Source: Lentisphaerota bacterium
GTDB taxonomy: Bacteria > Verrucomicrobiota > Kiritimatiellia > RFP12 > JAAYNR01
DNA length: 55,184 nucleotides
Direction: 5' to 3'
Assembly (NCBI GenBank): GCA_016873675.1
Contig: VGWG01000007.1
Location: 1-55,184, forward strand
Position 1 is the stretch's first letter, and every line of letters begins with the position of its first letter. Below, in pieces: positions 26,070 through 35,472 of the stretch. The translations under genes were made by a program, and so were the position numbers. The notes below the pieces were generated by a model. The model did no database searches. It was not told where the DNA came from and worked only from the letters and a program-made list of their open reading frames with translations.

Positions 26070-27410
26070 ATGAAACCCATTAGAGCTCCCTATTGCTTCA
26101 GCGGCGGTATCCATCCGGTTTACAGCAAGGATCTGACCCGCAGCGCGCCGATCCAGACGCTCCCCTGTCCACCGCAACTGGTGATCGCGCTCTCGCAGCA
26201 CCTCGGTGCCCCGGCCGTCGCCATCGTCAAAGCGGGAGACAGCGTCTCGGGCGGACAGCGGCTTGCCGATCCGGCCGGTGTGATTTCCGCGCCGATCCAC
26301 GCGCCGACCTCGGGCAAGATCCTGCGCATCGAGCCCGCTCCGACCCCGCTCGGACGCCCCGTCCCAGCGATCATTCTTGAGCCTGACGGACACGATACGT
26401 GGGATTCGCCGCTGACTCCCATGCCCGATTGGAGCCGCTTGGATCGGAAGTCGCTTGCCGGGCAAGTCGGCGCGGCAGGCGTCGTCGGCATGGGCGGAGC
26501 CGGGTTCCCGACACAGGTCAAACTCTCCCCGCCCGCCGACAAGCCCATCGACACGCTGATCATCAACGGCGCCGAATGCGAGCCCTACCTCACGGGCGAC
26601 CACCGCCTCATGCTCGAACGCGCAGAAGCCCTCTGGCAGGGCGCCGCGATCATCCGCTACATCCTCGGCGCCAAGACCGTGCACATCGCCATTGAGGACA
26701 ACAAACCAGACGCCATCCAAGCCTTGGAATCGGCGCGGACTCTGGAAGACGCAGCCGTCTGCATTCTCAAAACCAGCTATCCCCAGGGAAGTGAAAAACA
26801 GCAGATCTATTCGGTGACAGGCCGAGTCGTGCGCACCGGCGGACTGCCAATGGATGTCGGCTGCGTGGTGGAGAACGTCGGCACCACCCTGGCTGTCTGG
26901 GACGCCGTGGTCAACGGCCGCCCGCTTGTCAGCCGGACCATCACCGTCAGCGGCGACGCAGTCGCCGCGCCCGCCAACTTCCTCGCGCTGATCGGAACCC
27001 CATTCGCGGCGCTGGTCGATGCGTGTGGCGGCGCACGGGGGCGCATCGCCAAGATCATTTCGGGCGGTCCGATGATGGGGTTCGCCCAGGCTTCGCTGGA
27101 TGTCGCGATGAGCAAGACCTCCTCGGGGCTGCTGCTCCTCTCCGCCAGCCGCGTTCCCGGTTTCACCTCCCAGCCGTGCATCGCCTGCGGACGCTGCCTC
27201 GATGCGTGCCCCATGGGCCTGATGCCCGCCGAACTCAGCCAATGCATCGAGGCCGACGATATCGATGCGGCCGAGCATCTCTTCGTGATGGATTGTTTTG
27301 AATGCGGCTCCTGCGCCTTCGTCTGTCCCGCCCATCGCCCGCTCGTCCAACACATGCGACGCGCCAAGGCGATCATCCTCGCCCGGCGCCGCGCCGCCAT
27401 AAAAAAGTAA
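26070..27410 (+). CDS. rnfC: Rnf complex subunit RnfC
   Basis: RnfC is the peripheral NADH/FMN subunit at the NAD+ end of the complex. The 446-residue product shows the N-terminal segment FSGGIHPVYSKD, a NuoF-like nucleotide/flavin segment GMGGAGFPTQVKL, NGAECEPYLTGDHRLML, SGGPMMG and two [4Fe-4S] motifs, CIACGRCLDACPMGL and CFECGSCAFVC. The start at 26070 gives MKPIRAPYCF; an earlier frame start at 26016 would run back into rnfB. Reading frames and spacing make it part of the same operon. Confidence 0.96.
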   Translation: MKPIRAPYCFSGGIHPVYSKDLTRSAPIQTLPCPPQLVIALSQHLGAPAVAIVKAGDSVSGGQRLADPAGVISAPIHAPTSGKILRIEPAPTPLGRPVPAIILEPDGHDTWDSPLTPMPDWSRLDRKSLAGQVGAAGVVGMGGAGFPTQVKLSPPADKPIDTLIINGAECEPYLTGDHRLMLERAEALWQGAAIIRYILGAKTVHIAIEDNKPDAIQALESARTLEDAAVCILKTSYPQGSEKQQIYSVTGRVVRTGGLPMDVGCVVENVGTTLAVWDAVVNGRPLVSRTITVSGDAVAAPANFLALIGTPFAALVDACGGARGRIAKIISGGPMMGFAQASLDVAMSKTSSGLLLLSASRVPGFTSQPCIACGRCLDACPMGLMPAELSQCIEADDIDAAEHLFVMDCFECGSCAFVCPAHRPLVQHMRRAKAIILARRRAAIKK

Positions 27411-27464
27411 GGGCTCGTCCTGTTTGACTGTGTACCCGCACCCGACACCCCACCGACACACCTT

Positions 27465-28463
27465 ATGAAACCTCAATCCTCCGCCGACCTCCACATCGTC
27501 AGTTCCTCGCCCCACGCCCACTCGGGCGCGTCGGTCAGCCGGATCATGGCCGATGTCTTGATTGCGCTTGTGCCCGCCTTTGCGGCCGCCTGCTGGTTCT
27601 TCGGCTGGGACGCGATCCGGCTCACGGCGGCCTGTGTTACGGCTTGCCTCGCGAGCGAATGGCTCTGCCGTAAAGCCATGCGACGCGACAACACGCTCTC
27701 CGACCTCAGCGCTGTGGTCACCGGTGTGCTGCTGGCCTTCAACCTGCCGCCCGCGCTGCCGACCTGGATGGCCGTCGCCGGTTCAGTCGTCGCCATTGCC
27801 ATCGCCAAGCAGACCTTCGGCGGACTCGGCTACAACCCCTTCAATCCCGCGCTCATCGGCCGCGCGTTCCTCCTGATTTCCTGCACCGGTCCCATGACCA
27901 CATGGAGCGCCTCGGCTTGGCGCGGAGCCGATGCCCTAACCACCGCCACGCCGCTTGGACTCGTGAAAGAAGCGCTCAAGGCTGGCCAGCCCCTGCCATT
28001 CACGCTGACTCAGGACATGACGTGGAACTTTTTCATCGGCAACATGAATGGCTGCATCGGCGAGGTGTCCGCTGCCGCGATTCTTCTGGGCGTGGCCTAT
28101 CTGCTTTTCCGCCGCGTCATCACGTGGCACGTCCCGGTCGCCTATCTCGGCACGGCCGTTCTTTATGCCGTGATCCTCCGCTTCACATCGGCCAACGCCA
28201 TGCCCGTGTCCTTTCACCTCTTTACCGGCGGTCTGATGCTCGGCGCCTGCTTCATGGCCACCGACATGGTCACCACGCCCATCACTCGTTCTGGGTTGCT
28301 GCTTTTTGGTGTCGGTTGCGGTCTCCTGACGATGGTCTTCCGCACCGTCGTCAACGGCGCCTATCCTGAAGGCGTCAGTTTTGCCATACTCATCATGAAT
28401 GCATTCACACCGCTCATCAACCGGGCGACAAAACGTCAGCCGTTTGGAGCCAAATCACCATGA
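27465..28463 (+). CDS. rnfD: Rnf complex subunit RnfD
   Basis: RnfD is a membrane subunit of about ten helices with a covalently bound FMN. The 332-residue protein has the N-terminal SPHAHSGASVSRIM motif, GGLGYNPFNPALIGRAFLL, and the flavinylation site in DALTTATPLG, where a threonine takes FMN through a phosphoester bond. FMATDMVTTPIT in the C-terminal half is another family segment. FMN attachment needs ApbE, which is not in the window. It lies 54 bases after rnfC and overlaps rnfG as ATGA. Confidence 0.95.
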   Translation: MKPQSSADLHIVSSSPHAHSGASVSRIMADVLIALVPAFAAACWFFGWDAIRLTAACVTACLASEWLCRKAMRRDNTLSDLSAVVTGVLLAFNLPPALPTWMAVAGSVVAIAIAKQTFGGLGYNPFNPALIGRAFLLISCTGPMTTWSASAWRGADALTTATPLGLVKEALKAGQPLPFTLTQDMTWNFFIGNMNGCIGEVSAAAILLGVAYLLFRRVITWHVPVAYLGTAVLYAVILRFTSANAMPVSFHLFTGGLMLGACFMATDMVTTPITRSGLLLFGVGCGLLTMVFRTVVNGAYPEGVSFAILIMNAFTPLINRATKRQPFGAKSP

Positions 28464-29050
28464 AAGATATCCTCAAACTCACGGGCATACTGACCCTGAT
28501 CTGCACGGTCTGCACGGTCATTCTTGCCGCCGTCAACGCGGTGACTCAAGCGCCAATCGCCCTCGCCAAAGAGAAGAATATTCTTGAAGCGGCAAAGAAA
28601 GTCCTCCCGCCCGGTGCGGAACCGGTTTTTGTCGAAGCGCTGACCGCGCGGGAAGACCAAAAGGTTCGGACAAATGTGGTCTTTGTCGCCAAGGACGCCG
28701 CAGGCACGGTGCAAGCTGTTGCCGTTCAGGGTGTTTCGAAGAACGGCTATGGCGGGCCGGTCATGCTCATGGTCGGCATTGCCGCTGATGGCACGCTGAT
28801 CAATTTCGAAGTCATTGAGCAGACCGAGACACCGGGTCTGGGGACGAAGATCACGGAGGAACCGTTCCGCAAACGCCTGATTCGGCGCCCCGACGGAACT
28901 CCGCGTCCCATCGTCGGCACCCAATGGAAGGTCACACGCGACGGTGGCGAAATCGACGCCGTCACCGCAGCAACCATCTCATCCAGGGCCGCGATCGAAG
29001 CCGTGCGTGATGCCATCGCTACGTATGAGGCCGTGAAAAGTCGTCTGTAG
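28460..29050 (+). CDS. rnfG: Rnf complex subunit RnfG
   Basis: RnfG is a single-anchor periplasmic subunit with a covalent FMN. The 196-residue protein has one N-terminal membrane helix (about 7-29). Its FMN-binding domain includes GYGGPVMLMVGI, ETPGLGTKI and the flavinylation motif DAVTAATISS. RnfE normally follows RnfG in this gene order (A-B-C-D-G-E), but this is the last rnf gene here: the next gene is an unrelated lipoprotein. Confidence 0.95.
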   Translation: MKDILKLTGILTLICTVCTVILAAVNAVTQAPIALAKEKNILEAAKKVLPPGAEPVFVEALTAREDQKVRTNVVFVAKDAAGTVQAVAVQGVSKNGYGGPVMLMVGIAADGTLINFEVIEQTETPGLGTKITEEPFRKRLIRRPDGTPRPIVGTQWKVTRDGGEIDAVTAATISSRAAIEAVRDAIATYEAVKSRL

Positions 29051-29117
29051 GGTAGCCTATCGATAGAACGGGCGCTGACTGAGTTATTGCATAGATTCAT
29101 CCTGGCGGGAAACCCTT

Positions 29118-29639
29118 ATGAGCCTCTTGCGCATCCCGAGCCTCCGCTCCGCGTTGTTTGCCTCTCTTCTGTTTGTCCTGACCGGATGCACCACCTGGAT
29201 GAACAGCGACACGCCGTTTCAGGTCTCAGCCTCTTCGTTGAATTGGACGGAAATACTCTACTCCACATCAGACGGATCGCAGGTCGTTCGCATCTCGCTC
29301 ATCGGCAACGGCCAGATTGTCATGCGCCGGGGAAAAAGCAGTCGGGTGCTGGACGAGTTTGCCACGGACGTGGAGAGCGAAACATGGACGGATATCGAGC
29401 GTGACGAGATCAATCTCTCCCGCAAGGAGGTTCAGCAGATACACCAAATATTGGTCAATCGCGGCGCCTTGAAACGTGTCAAGAAACTCCCCCCCGGCGC
29501 GTCCACTGTGGTGCAAATGCACGGTAAGATTGATGATAAGGTGTTTGCCCGCGTTTCTGTGGACCCGCCGCTGATAGAAGCCGTCGAATCGATCATCGCA
29601 TTTTTTCCGCCACCCAAGGCAAAGCCCCAACAGAAGTGA
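29118..29639 (+). CDS. Putative lipoprotein of unknown function
   Basis: The family is not recognised. The 173-residue product has a lipoprotein signal (basic start, then LFASLLFVLTGC with lipobox cysteine at about C23). The mature part, about 150 residues, is mostly beta and polar, with a Lys/Pro-rich tail (PPPKAKPQQK). It sits 67 bases after rnfG on the same strand, where rnfE would be expected, and 12 bases before the next exported protein. It may be read through from the rnf operon, but no functional link can be shown. Confidence 0.7.
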   Translation: MSLLRIPSLRSALFASLLFVLTGCTTWMNSDTPFQVSASSLNWTEILYSTSDGSQVVRISLIGNGQIVMRRGKSSRVLDEFATDVESETWTDIERDEINLSRKEVQQIHQILVNRGALKRVKKLPPGASTVVQMHGKIDDKVFARVSVDPPLIEAVESIIAFFPPPKAKPQQK

Positions 29640-29651
29640 CTGTGGAGGCGC

Positions 29652-31523
29652 ATGCAACTGACACCTATATCGCACGCGCGCAGAAGGAGGCTTCCCGTCT
29701 CCGGCTGCATCCGGGCCTTGGAGTCTGCCTGTCTGTTGAAAATCGCCACCCTGCAGGTTTGCCTGGCTGCCGCGTTTTTGCTAATCCCCGCAACTGTTCA
29801 GGCTCAAATTCGTCAACCGTTGCCTTCGGTGGAATATATCCCAGTCGGACGGCTGGAGACCCGCAACTACCAGCACCTCGCCTATGGTCTCGCCGCATTC
29901 AGCAGCCAGGCCGGTCTTGGCCACTCGTTGGACTCCATCAAGCGGCAGGCCGCCGCCTTGCTCTGCGTTCCCAACCTCGATGGCATCACCCTGAATGCGC
30001 CATTGACTATTCACTACTTGATTCCCAAGGCGGGCGCCGCGGCAAATGATTCCGCTGTCGCGATACAGCGTGTCGCCATCGTCACGCTTGAAGATAACGG
30101 GGCGCTGCTTTTTGATATGTTGCGCACCATCTACGCCGAATTCACACAATACCCGTGGGGCGTCACGTTTACGCATCTGAACAGCGGCTATGACTGGCCC
30201 TATCCTCAGGTCACCGTCAGTTTACGGAACAACCGAGCCTTTCTTTCTATCACGCCTCAAGCGGTTGAATGGCTCGCGACCGCTGGCAATGTCCTGCAAC
30301 TGGGGCAATCCACCAGCGACCCGCTCTCCAGCAGCTTCATTCCTGAAACGCTGACCGCCCTCCTGCGCACGGTGTTGCCGCAGGAAGACGCAGCCCGCTC
30401 CACTCCGGTCATGCATCTCTTTGCCCGCTTGATTGCGGCCTCGCTTCCCGATCTTCACGCCGTTGACTTTGCGGCCAAGGCGGATGGTATCTCGCTGACG
30501 CTCACCGGCGCACTCCGCCCTGCGCCGTCCGTCCAATCCACCGCAACCGCATCCTCCACTAAACTAACCGCGATCGAATTGGCCTGCGCGGCAGCCATCC
30601 CGGTCAATGCCGTTTACGCTTCGGCCGAGGCGGATCCCTCGACTCACGGCGACTGGCTGTCCAACGTATTCGGCGGCGTTTCCGCGGGACTCCCCACCCT
30701 CAAGCGCCTTGTCGATGCCCCCGCCACCGCCCAGGTTACCTACATTGAGCCCTCAACAAAAGGCCAGTCTTTGATATACGTCTGCATCCTCGAAACCGAT
30801 GACCCCGCATCGCAGTTGCCTGACATCGTCCAAAAATTGTCCCACGCTCATCTGGGAGCCGGATTGGGCTATCGCCCGCAACCCGACCGCCAGTCCGGAA
30901 AAAACCGTATCCGGGTTTTTCACATGGAACGCGCACCCGCCGCTCGGGATCAACCCCCATCGGCCGCGCCATCCGCAACGATCTCAGCCGAGACGCTCCC
31001 CTTGCTCTTGGCCCTGGCTGCGGGAGGTCTGACCTGCGAGCTGACCGCCACCGATCGTTACCTTGTGCTGGCGCTCGGCTCTGCGGGCGTGATTGATGAC
31101 GTTCTGCCCGCGCTTGCCGTCGCACGTCCAGCCCCAGCGCTCGTGCGCGCACGCTGGCAGCCTGCCGGCATACGCATTCCCGACAATGCCCAATCGGTGA
31201 CCGTTCTCTATCCGGTCCGGCTCTTCCGCCAGCTCGTCAACATCCTGCCCGGTTCGCGCAGCGACCTGGTCCGCCGCATCCCAACCTTGGGCGACGGCAT
31301 GCTCGCCTTCAGAACCCCGATCGGCGAGGACGGCAACTTCCAGTCGGTGCTGCGCATTGCCGCCAACGAATTGAATAGTTTGCAGCTCGCTTTCGAGCAT
31401 GGACAGCCCATCATCCAAGAGCTCCTCCTCAATCGCGCCATCCAGTCTATGATCAATAAACCGCTCGCCCCGAACACCGATAACGTTCTCAACCCGGGAA
31501 GAGATCCATCACTCCCCGAATAA
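29652..31523 (+). CDS. Exported protein of unknown function
   Basis: This is a 623-residue protein, family not recognised. A hydrophobic export signal ending AAAFLLIPATVQAQ lies at about residues 30-53, preceded by an unusually long arginine-rich stretch; a later TTG start (near 29736) would give a normal-length signal. GGAGG stands just before the ATG at 29652. The mature protein has repeated alpha/beta patterns without membrane helices; the two stretches around SLRNNRAFLSIT and ATDRYLVLALGS look alike, hinting at an internal duplication, as in some large conserved PVC proteins. It follows the small lipoprotein closely and may be co-transcribed with it. Confidence 0.65.
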   Translation: MQLTPISHARRRRLPVSGCIRALESACLLKIATLQVCLAAAFLLIPATVQAQIRQPLPSVEYIPVGRLETRNYQHLAYGLAAFSSQAGLGHSLDSIKRQAAALLCVPNLDGITLNAPLTIHYLIPKAGAAANDSAVAIQRVAIVTLEDNGALLFDMLRTIYAEFTQYPWGVTFTHLNSGYDWPYPQVTVSLRNNRAFLSITPQAVEWLATAGNVLQLGQSTSDPLSSSFIPETLTALLRTVLPQEDAARSTPVMHLFARLIAASLPDLHAVDFAAKADGISLTLTGALRPAPSVQSTATASSTKLTAIELACAAAIPVNAVYASAEADPSTHGDWLSNVFGGVSAGLPTLKRLVDAPATAQVTYIEPSTKGQSLIYVCILETDDPASQLPDIVQKLSHAHLGAGLGYRPQPDRQSGKNRIRVFHMERAPAARDQPPSAAPSATISAETLPLLLALAAGGLTCELTATDRYLVLALGSAGVIDDVLPALAVARPAPALVRARWQPAGIRIPDNAQSVTVLYPVRLFRQLVNILPGSRSDLVRRIPTLGDGMLAFRTPIGEDGNFQSVLRIAANELNSLQLAFEHGQPIIQELLLNRAIQSMINKPLAPNTDNVLNPGRDPSLPE

Positions 31524-31548
31524 TCCCGCACACCTGGAGACTTTTCGA

Positions 31549-32316
31549 ATGCAACCGGCCATTCTATTTGCCACCGTTCTGATGGAGCGCAACCGATGGA
31601 CTGCGGATAAACGGCCAACGGTGGCCGTCAGCACCTGGCTTGCCGATCTGGCCCACGCCGGTTTTGACGGCATTGAGCTCTGGCAGAACCACGCCATCGA
31701 GTCGAGCGAACAGGAGCGAGAAGCCCTGAGCACCTCGCCCCTGCCGATCACGATCTTCAATTCGTATGTTGGCTTCACCGACGCCGACGCCGATGGCCGT
31801 GCACGTGTCGCGGAGCTCGTGCGACGTTTCTCCTGCAGCGCCGTCAAATTTAATCTTTCCAATCGACTGGACACGCGCGCGCAGGAAATCGCCGAAGCGC
31901 GGCGGTGGTTTTCCTCGATGCCCGGTGTGACCCCGCTGTGCGAATGCCACCCCGGGACCAGCGTCGAGCACGCTGCCGAAGCCGCCGCCGCATTTGCCGA
32001 CTGGCCGGAGCTGCGCATCATCGTCCATCCCTTCTTTTTTTCGGCCGAGACGCTCCAAGGCTGGTTCGACGCCTTCGGTTCCCGGATCAGCCATTGCCAT
32101 GTGCAGATCCGCCAACCCGGCCCAAACGGAATTTTCACGCGTCTTGACGAGCAGATCGAACCGGTCTCCGGTCAGACCCGGCTGGCGTTGCGCAACGGCT
32201 TTGCCGGGTCGTGGGCGATCGAATTCACCAAGGGCGTCTGCACACCCGATGAATCGCCCGCCCCGCTCGTCGCGGCCGCGATCCAAGATCTGCGCACGCT
32301 CCGCTCACTCCTGTGA
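31549..32316 (+). CDS. Sugar phosphate isomerase/epimerase-like TIM-barrel protein
   Basis: This is a 255-residue AP-endonuclease-2/xylose-isomerase-like TIM barrel. Likely metal ligands are visible at strand ends: E and H in LCECHPGT, H in ISHCHVQIR, and E in WAIEFTKG, with an early GFDGIELWQNHA segment typical of the superfamily. Members isomerise, epimerise or dehydrate sugars and inositols; the substrate is not readable. There is no export signal. It follows the exported protein by 25 bases and has a GGAGA ribosome-binding site. The next gene is convergent. Confidence 0.82.
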   Translation: MQPAILFATVLMERNRWTADKRPTVAVSTWLADLAHAGFDGIELWQNHAIESSEQEREALSTSPLPITIFNSYVGFTDADADGRARVAELVRRFSCSAVKFNLSNRLDTRAQEIAEARRWFSSMPGVTPLCECHPGTSVEHAAEAAAAFADWPELRIIVHPFFFSAETLQGWFDAFGSRISHCHVQIRQPGPNGIFTRLDEQIEPVSGQTRLALRNGFAGSWAIEFTKGVCTPDESPAPLVAAAIQDLRTLRSLL

Positions 32317-32353
32317 GCCCTGGCGGGTTAAGAACGTTACGTCTCGCCTGCCC

Positions 32354-33367
32354 TCACCGGGCGATCCCGCTCACCAGCCAGTGCGGCATCGGCGGCGGTG
32401 CCGACCGGGTCTCATCCGCAACAAAGCCAGCCTCCGCGAGCCATCCTTTCAGCTCCACATCCGAGAACACCCAGCCATGACGAGTGGTCAACGCCATGTT
32501 GACGGCGAACAAGGCCGAAAAGGTCGGATGGGCATGCGTGGCGTCGGTCATCATATCTAGGATAAAGATGCGTCCGCCCGGCTTCAGCGCCGCACGCGCC
32601 CGCTTCAGAATCGAGACGATCTGATCCGGAGACTCCTGATGCAAGGCGCCAAAGAGGGTTACCGCATCAAAGGACCCCGCCTCATATTCATCCGTGTGAT
32701 AGTCCCCGGCCTGGCACAGCACGCGTTCTGAGAGACCCGCCTCGCGCACGAGCTCTGCAGCGACCGCCGAGACGGCTGGCAGATCCACCGTAACGCAAGT
32801 CAGCGACGGATGCGCTTGCGCCAGCATCACGGCGTACGTTCCGGGCCCGCCGGCTAGATCCAGCAACCTCGCGCATCCGCTCAAGTCCAACATCGGCACG
32901 ACCGATCGGCCGATCCCCAACGCACGACCGTGCATGGCCAGCACGAACCGGCGCGTGCGCCCCGGATCCTCACCGAGATGGATCTCGGGCGCTTCGACGG
33001 GGTGTCCGGTCTTCACCAGTTCCGCCAACCGGCCCCATGCGGAATAGACATCGCGATTGTAGCGGATGGCGCGCGTCAAATCATGCGGCGCGCCCGCAAC
33101 CAACGCGACTTGGCCCGCCGCCGTATTGGCATAGTGATCGCCCTGCTTGCTCAACAGGCCGACGGCCACGCAGGCATCGAGCAGTAGGCGCAAACCGCGC
33201 ACCGCCACACCCGCCTGATCCGCTAATGCCGTGGCATCGGCGCTTCCCCCCGCGCGATGAATCGCCGTGAACAGATCCACGTCCAAAGCGGCGAACAGCG
33301 TCGCCGAACCGTAATACGCACTCGCCAACGCGACGATTCCCTCAATGGGCAGTGTGTTATCGTTCAT
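32354..33367 (-). CDS. SAM-dependent O-methyltransferase (methyltransferase-2 type)
   Basis: This is a 337-residue class I methyltransferase of the plant-type O-methyltransferase/ASMT-like group. An N-terminal winged-helix dimerisation part (ATALADQAGVAVRGLRLLLDACVAVGLL) precedes the SAM site LLDLAGGPGTYA, then VTVDLPAV, FDAVTLFGALHQ and KPGGRIFILDMM. The GALHQES region stands near the usual catalytic His. Members methylate small phenols, carotenoid hydroxyls or polyketides; the acceptor here is unknown. The start at 33367 is supported by GAGAGG five bases upstream. It is transcribed divergently from the CDP-sugar genes. Confidence 0.85.
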   Translation of the reverse strand: MNDNTLPIEGIVALASAYYGSATLFAALDVDLFTAIHRAGGSADATALADQAGVAVRGLRLLLDACVAVGLLSKQGDHYANTAAGQVALVAGAPHDLTRAIRYNRDVYSAWGRLAELVKTGHPVEAPEIHLGEDPGRTRRFVLAMHGRALGIGRSVVPMLDLSGCARLLDLAGGPGTYAVMLAQAHPSLTCVTVDLPAVSAVAAELVREAGLSERVLCQAGDYHTDEYEAGSFDAVTLFGALHQESPDQIVSILKRARAALKPGGRIFILDMMTDATHAHPTFSALFAVNMALTTRHGWVFSDVELKGWLAEAGFVADETRSAPPPMPHWLVSGIAR

Positions 33368-33549
33368 GTGTGCCTCTCTTTTCATCCTTGTGTCGGACAA
33401 TATTAGCAATTTTTGATTGTGGTTACGATTACGAATCAACGACCCAAACGAAAGGGCGCTCACCTGATACCCCGTTTTTTACTTTTTACCGGCAGGCCTT
33501 TTTCTGCTACCCTATCTCCGTGAACTTAAATCCTCTTTCCAAATCTGAC

Positions 33550-34386
33550 ATGCCTCCCCTCATGATTCTCTGTGGCGGCAAAGGAACGCGTCTGCGCGAC
33601 GTGACAGAGCTGCTTCCCAAGCCCATGGTGCCCATCGGTGAGCAACCGATCCTCTGGCACATCATGCGTTCCTACGCCACTTTTGGCGTGCGGAGGTTCA
33701 TCCTCTGTCTCGGCTACAAGCGCGACTGTTTCGTCGATTACTTCCTGAATTTTCACGCTTACGCCGCTGACGTCACCGTCCGCCTGGGGCAACACGGCGC
33801 GATTACCTACCACAACCAAGCCGCAGAGGCCGATTGGGAGGTCACCCTCGCCAACACCGGCATCGAAACGATGACGGGCGGACGTGTGGCCATCGCCGCA
33901 AAGCATCTACAGCCTGCGGACACCACCTTTTTTCTGACCTACGGCGACGCGGTTTCAGACGTGGATATCGCGGCTTCGCTCGTCTTCCATCGCCAACGCC
34001 AGAAACTGATCACGGTGACAGCCGTCCATCCCGAGGGCCGTTTCGGCGAAATGCATCTGGAAAACGGGAGTGTTCACGGCTTCGAGGAGAAGCCCGCGCG
34101 TCTGGATGGCTACATCAACGGCGGCTTCATGGTGCTTGAACAGGAGTTTGTTTCACGCTACCTGTCCGCGGACAAGGATCTTTTTTTCGAACAGCAACCC
34201 ATGCGTCAGGCCATGGCCGACGGCCAGATGACCGCGTTCGCCCATGAGGGCTTCTGGCAGTGCATGGATACACCGCGTGAGTACCAACTGCTGAACGACC
34301 TGTGGAAGAGCGGCGATGCGCCTTGGGCCGCCCGGTGGCATGCTGATTCACCAGTCAGGCGCGAAGGCAATCAGTCTTTGTGGTAA
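33550..34386 (+). CDS. rfbF: Glucose-1-phosphate cytidylyltransferase
   Basis: RfbF makes CDP-glucose from glucose-1-phosphate and CTP, the entry step to CDP-3,6-dideoxyhexoses found in O-antigens. The product is 278 residues against about 257 usually, the excess being a C-terminal tail after SGDAPWAARW. Seen: nucleotide loop CGGKGTRLRD, LLPKPMVPIGEQPILWHI, LTYGDAVSD with the metal-binding Asp, VHGFEEKP, INGGFMVLE and FWQCMDTPRE. The ATG at 33550 gives the loop near the N-terminus as in relatives, though no clear ribosome-binding site is visible. rfbG follows after three bases. Confidence 0.96.
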   Translation: MPPLMILCGGKGTRLRDVTELLPKPMVPIGEQPILWHIMRSYATFGVRRFILCLGYKRDCFVDYFLNFHAYAADVTVRLGQHGAITYHNQAAEADWEVTLANTGIETMTGGRVAIAAKHLQPADTTFFLTYGDAVSDVDIAASLVFHRQRQKLITVTAVHPEGRFGEMHLENGSVHGFEEKPARLDGYINGGFMVLEQEFVSRYLSADKDLFFEQQPMRQAMADGQMTAFAHEGFWQCMDTPREYQLLNDLWKSGDAPWAARWHADSPVRREGNQSLW

Positions 34387-34389
34387 ACC

Positions 34390-35472
34390 ATGAAAGCTTC
34401 CGTATTCAAAAACAAGCGCATTTTCCTTACCGGCCACACCGGTTTCAAAGGTTCGTGGCTGGCGCTCTGGCTGCACCGCCTCGGGGCTAGGGTTTACGGC
34501 TATTCACTCCCACCGCCGACCGCGCCGTCTAATTACGCGCTGTCGGGCATTCGTTCTCTTCTGTTCGGCGAAACCCTCGCCGATATCCGGGACCGCGACG
34601 GGCTGAGTCGGACACTGATCGGATTCAAGCCGGATATTGTTTTTCACCTCGCCGCCCAGCCTCTGGTGCGTGATAGCTACGCGGCCCCTTACGAGACCTT
34701 CGATGTGAACGTGATGGGCACCGCCAGTCTGCTCGATGCGGTGCGTAAACTCAAGCAGCCCTGCGCCGTCATTTGCGTCACGACCGACAAGTGTTACGAA
34801 AACCGCGAACAAGTCTGGGGCTACCGCGAATGCGACCCCATGGGCGGCCACGATCCCTACAGCGCCAGCAAAGGGGCCGCCGAACTCCTGATCGCCTCTT
34901 ACCGGCGCTCGTTCTTTGCTTCGTCTGACTTGGACGCGCACGGTGTGCAACTCGCCTCCGCCCGCGCCGGAAACGTGATCGGCGGCGGCGACTGGGCCCG
35001 CGACCGCATTGTGACTGATATGATCACTGCGCTCATGGCGGGTCGCCCCGTTCCCGTGCGCAACCCGCATGCCATCCGTCCGTGGCAGCATGTTCTGGAA
35101 CCGCTCTCGGGATACCTGACGCTCGCCTCGGCCATGCAGGCAAAACCCAGCCCCCACTGGTGCGAAAGCTGGAACTTTGGACCGGTTCCAGGAACGGAGC
35201 TGCCGGTCGGAAAGCTGGCAGACGCTTTCGTGAAGGCGTGGGGAAAAGGCGAATGGGCGGACCAGAGTTCACCCGACCAGCCACATGAGGCCTCCATTCT
35301 CAGGCTGAGCATAGAGAAAGCCGGATGGGAACTCGGCTGGCATCCGCGTTGGCGTTGCGACGAGACCGTGCAACGCACGGCACACTGGTACCGAACCGTT
35401 CTGTGCGAAGGAGCCGATGCCCGTAAGGCCTGCGAAGCAGATATCAAAACGTATGGAGACTGTTTAGCATGA
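34390..35472 (+). CDS. rfbG: CDP-glucose 4,6-dehydratase
   Basis: RfbG converts CDP-glucose to CDP-4-keto-6-deoxyglucose using a tightly bound NAD+. The 360-residue short-chain dehydrogenase-type protein shows the NAD motif TGHTGFKGSWL (14-24), FHLAAQPLVRDSY, TTDKCYEN (131-138) and the catalytic pair Y157 and K161 in DPYSASKG, then ARAGNVIGGGDWA. These segments identify the CDP-specific branch clearly. It overlaps rfbH as ATGA. Confidence 0.97.
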   Translation: MKASVFKNKRIFLTGHTGFKGSWLALWLHRLGARVYGYSLPPPTAPSNYALSGIRSLLFGETLADIRDRDGLSRTLIGFKPDIVFHLAAQPLVRDSYAAPYETFDVNVMGTASLLDAVRKLKQPCAVICVTTDKCYENREQVWGYRECDPMGGHDPYSASKGAAELLIASYRRSFFASSDLDAHGVQLASARAGNVIGGGDWARDRIVTDMITALMAGRPVPVRNPHAIRPWQHVLEPLSGYLTLASAMQAKPSPHWCESWNFGPVPGTELPVGKLADAFVKAWGKGEWADQSSPDQPHEASILRLSIEKAGWELGWHPRWRCDETVQRTAHWYRTVLCEGADARKACEADIKTYGDCLA

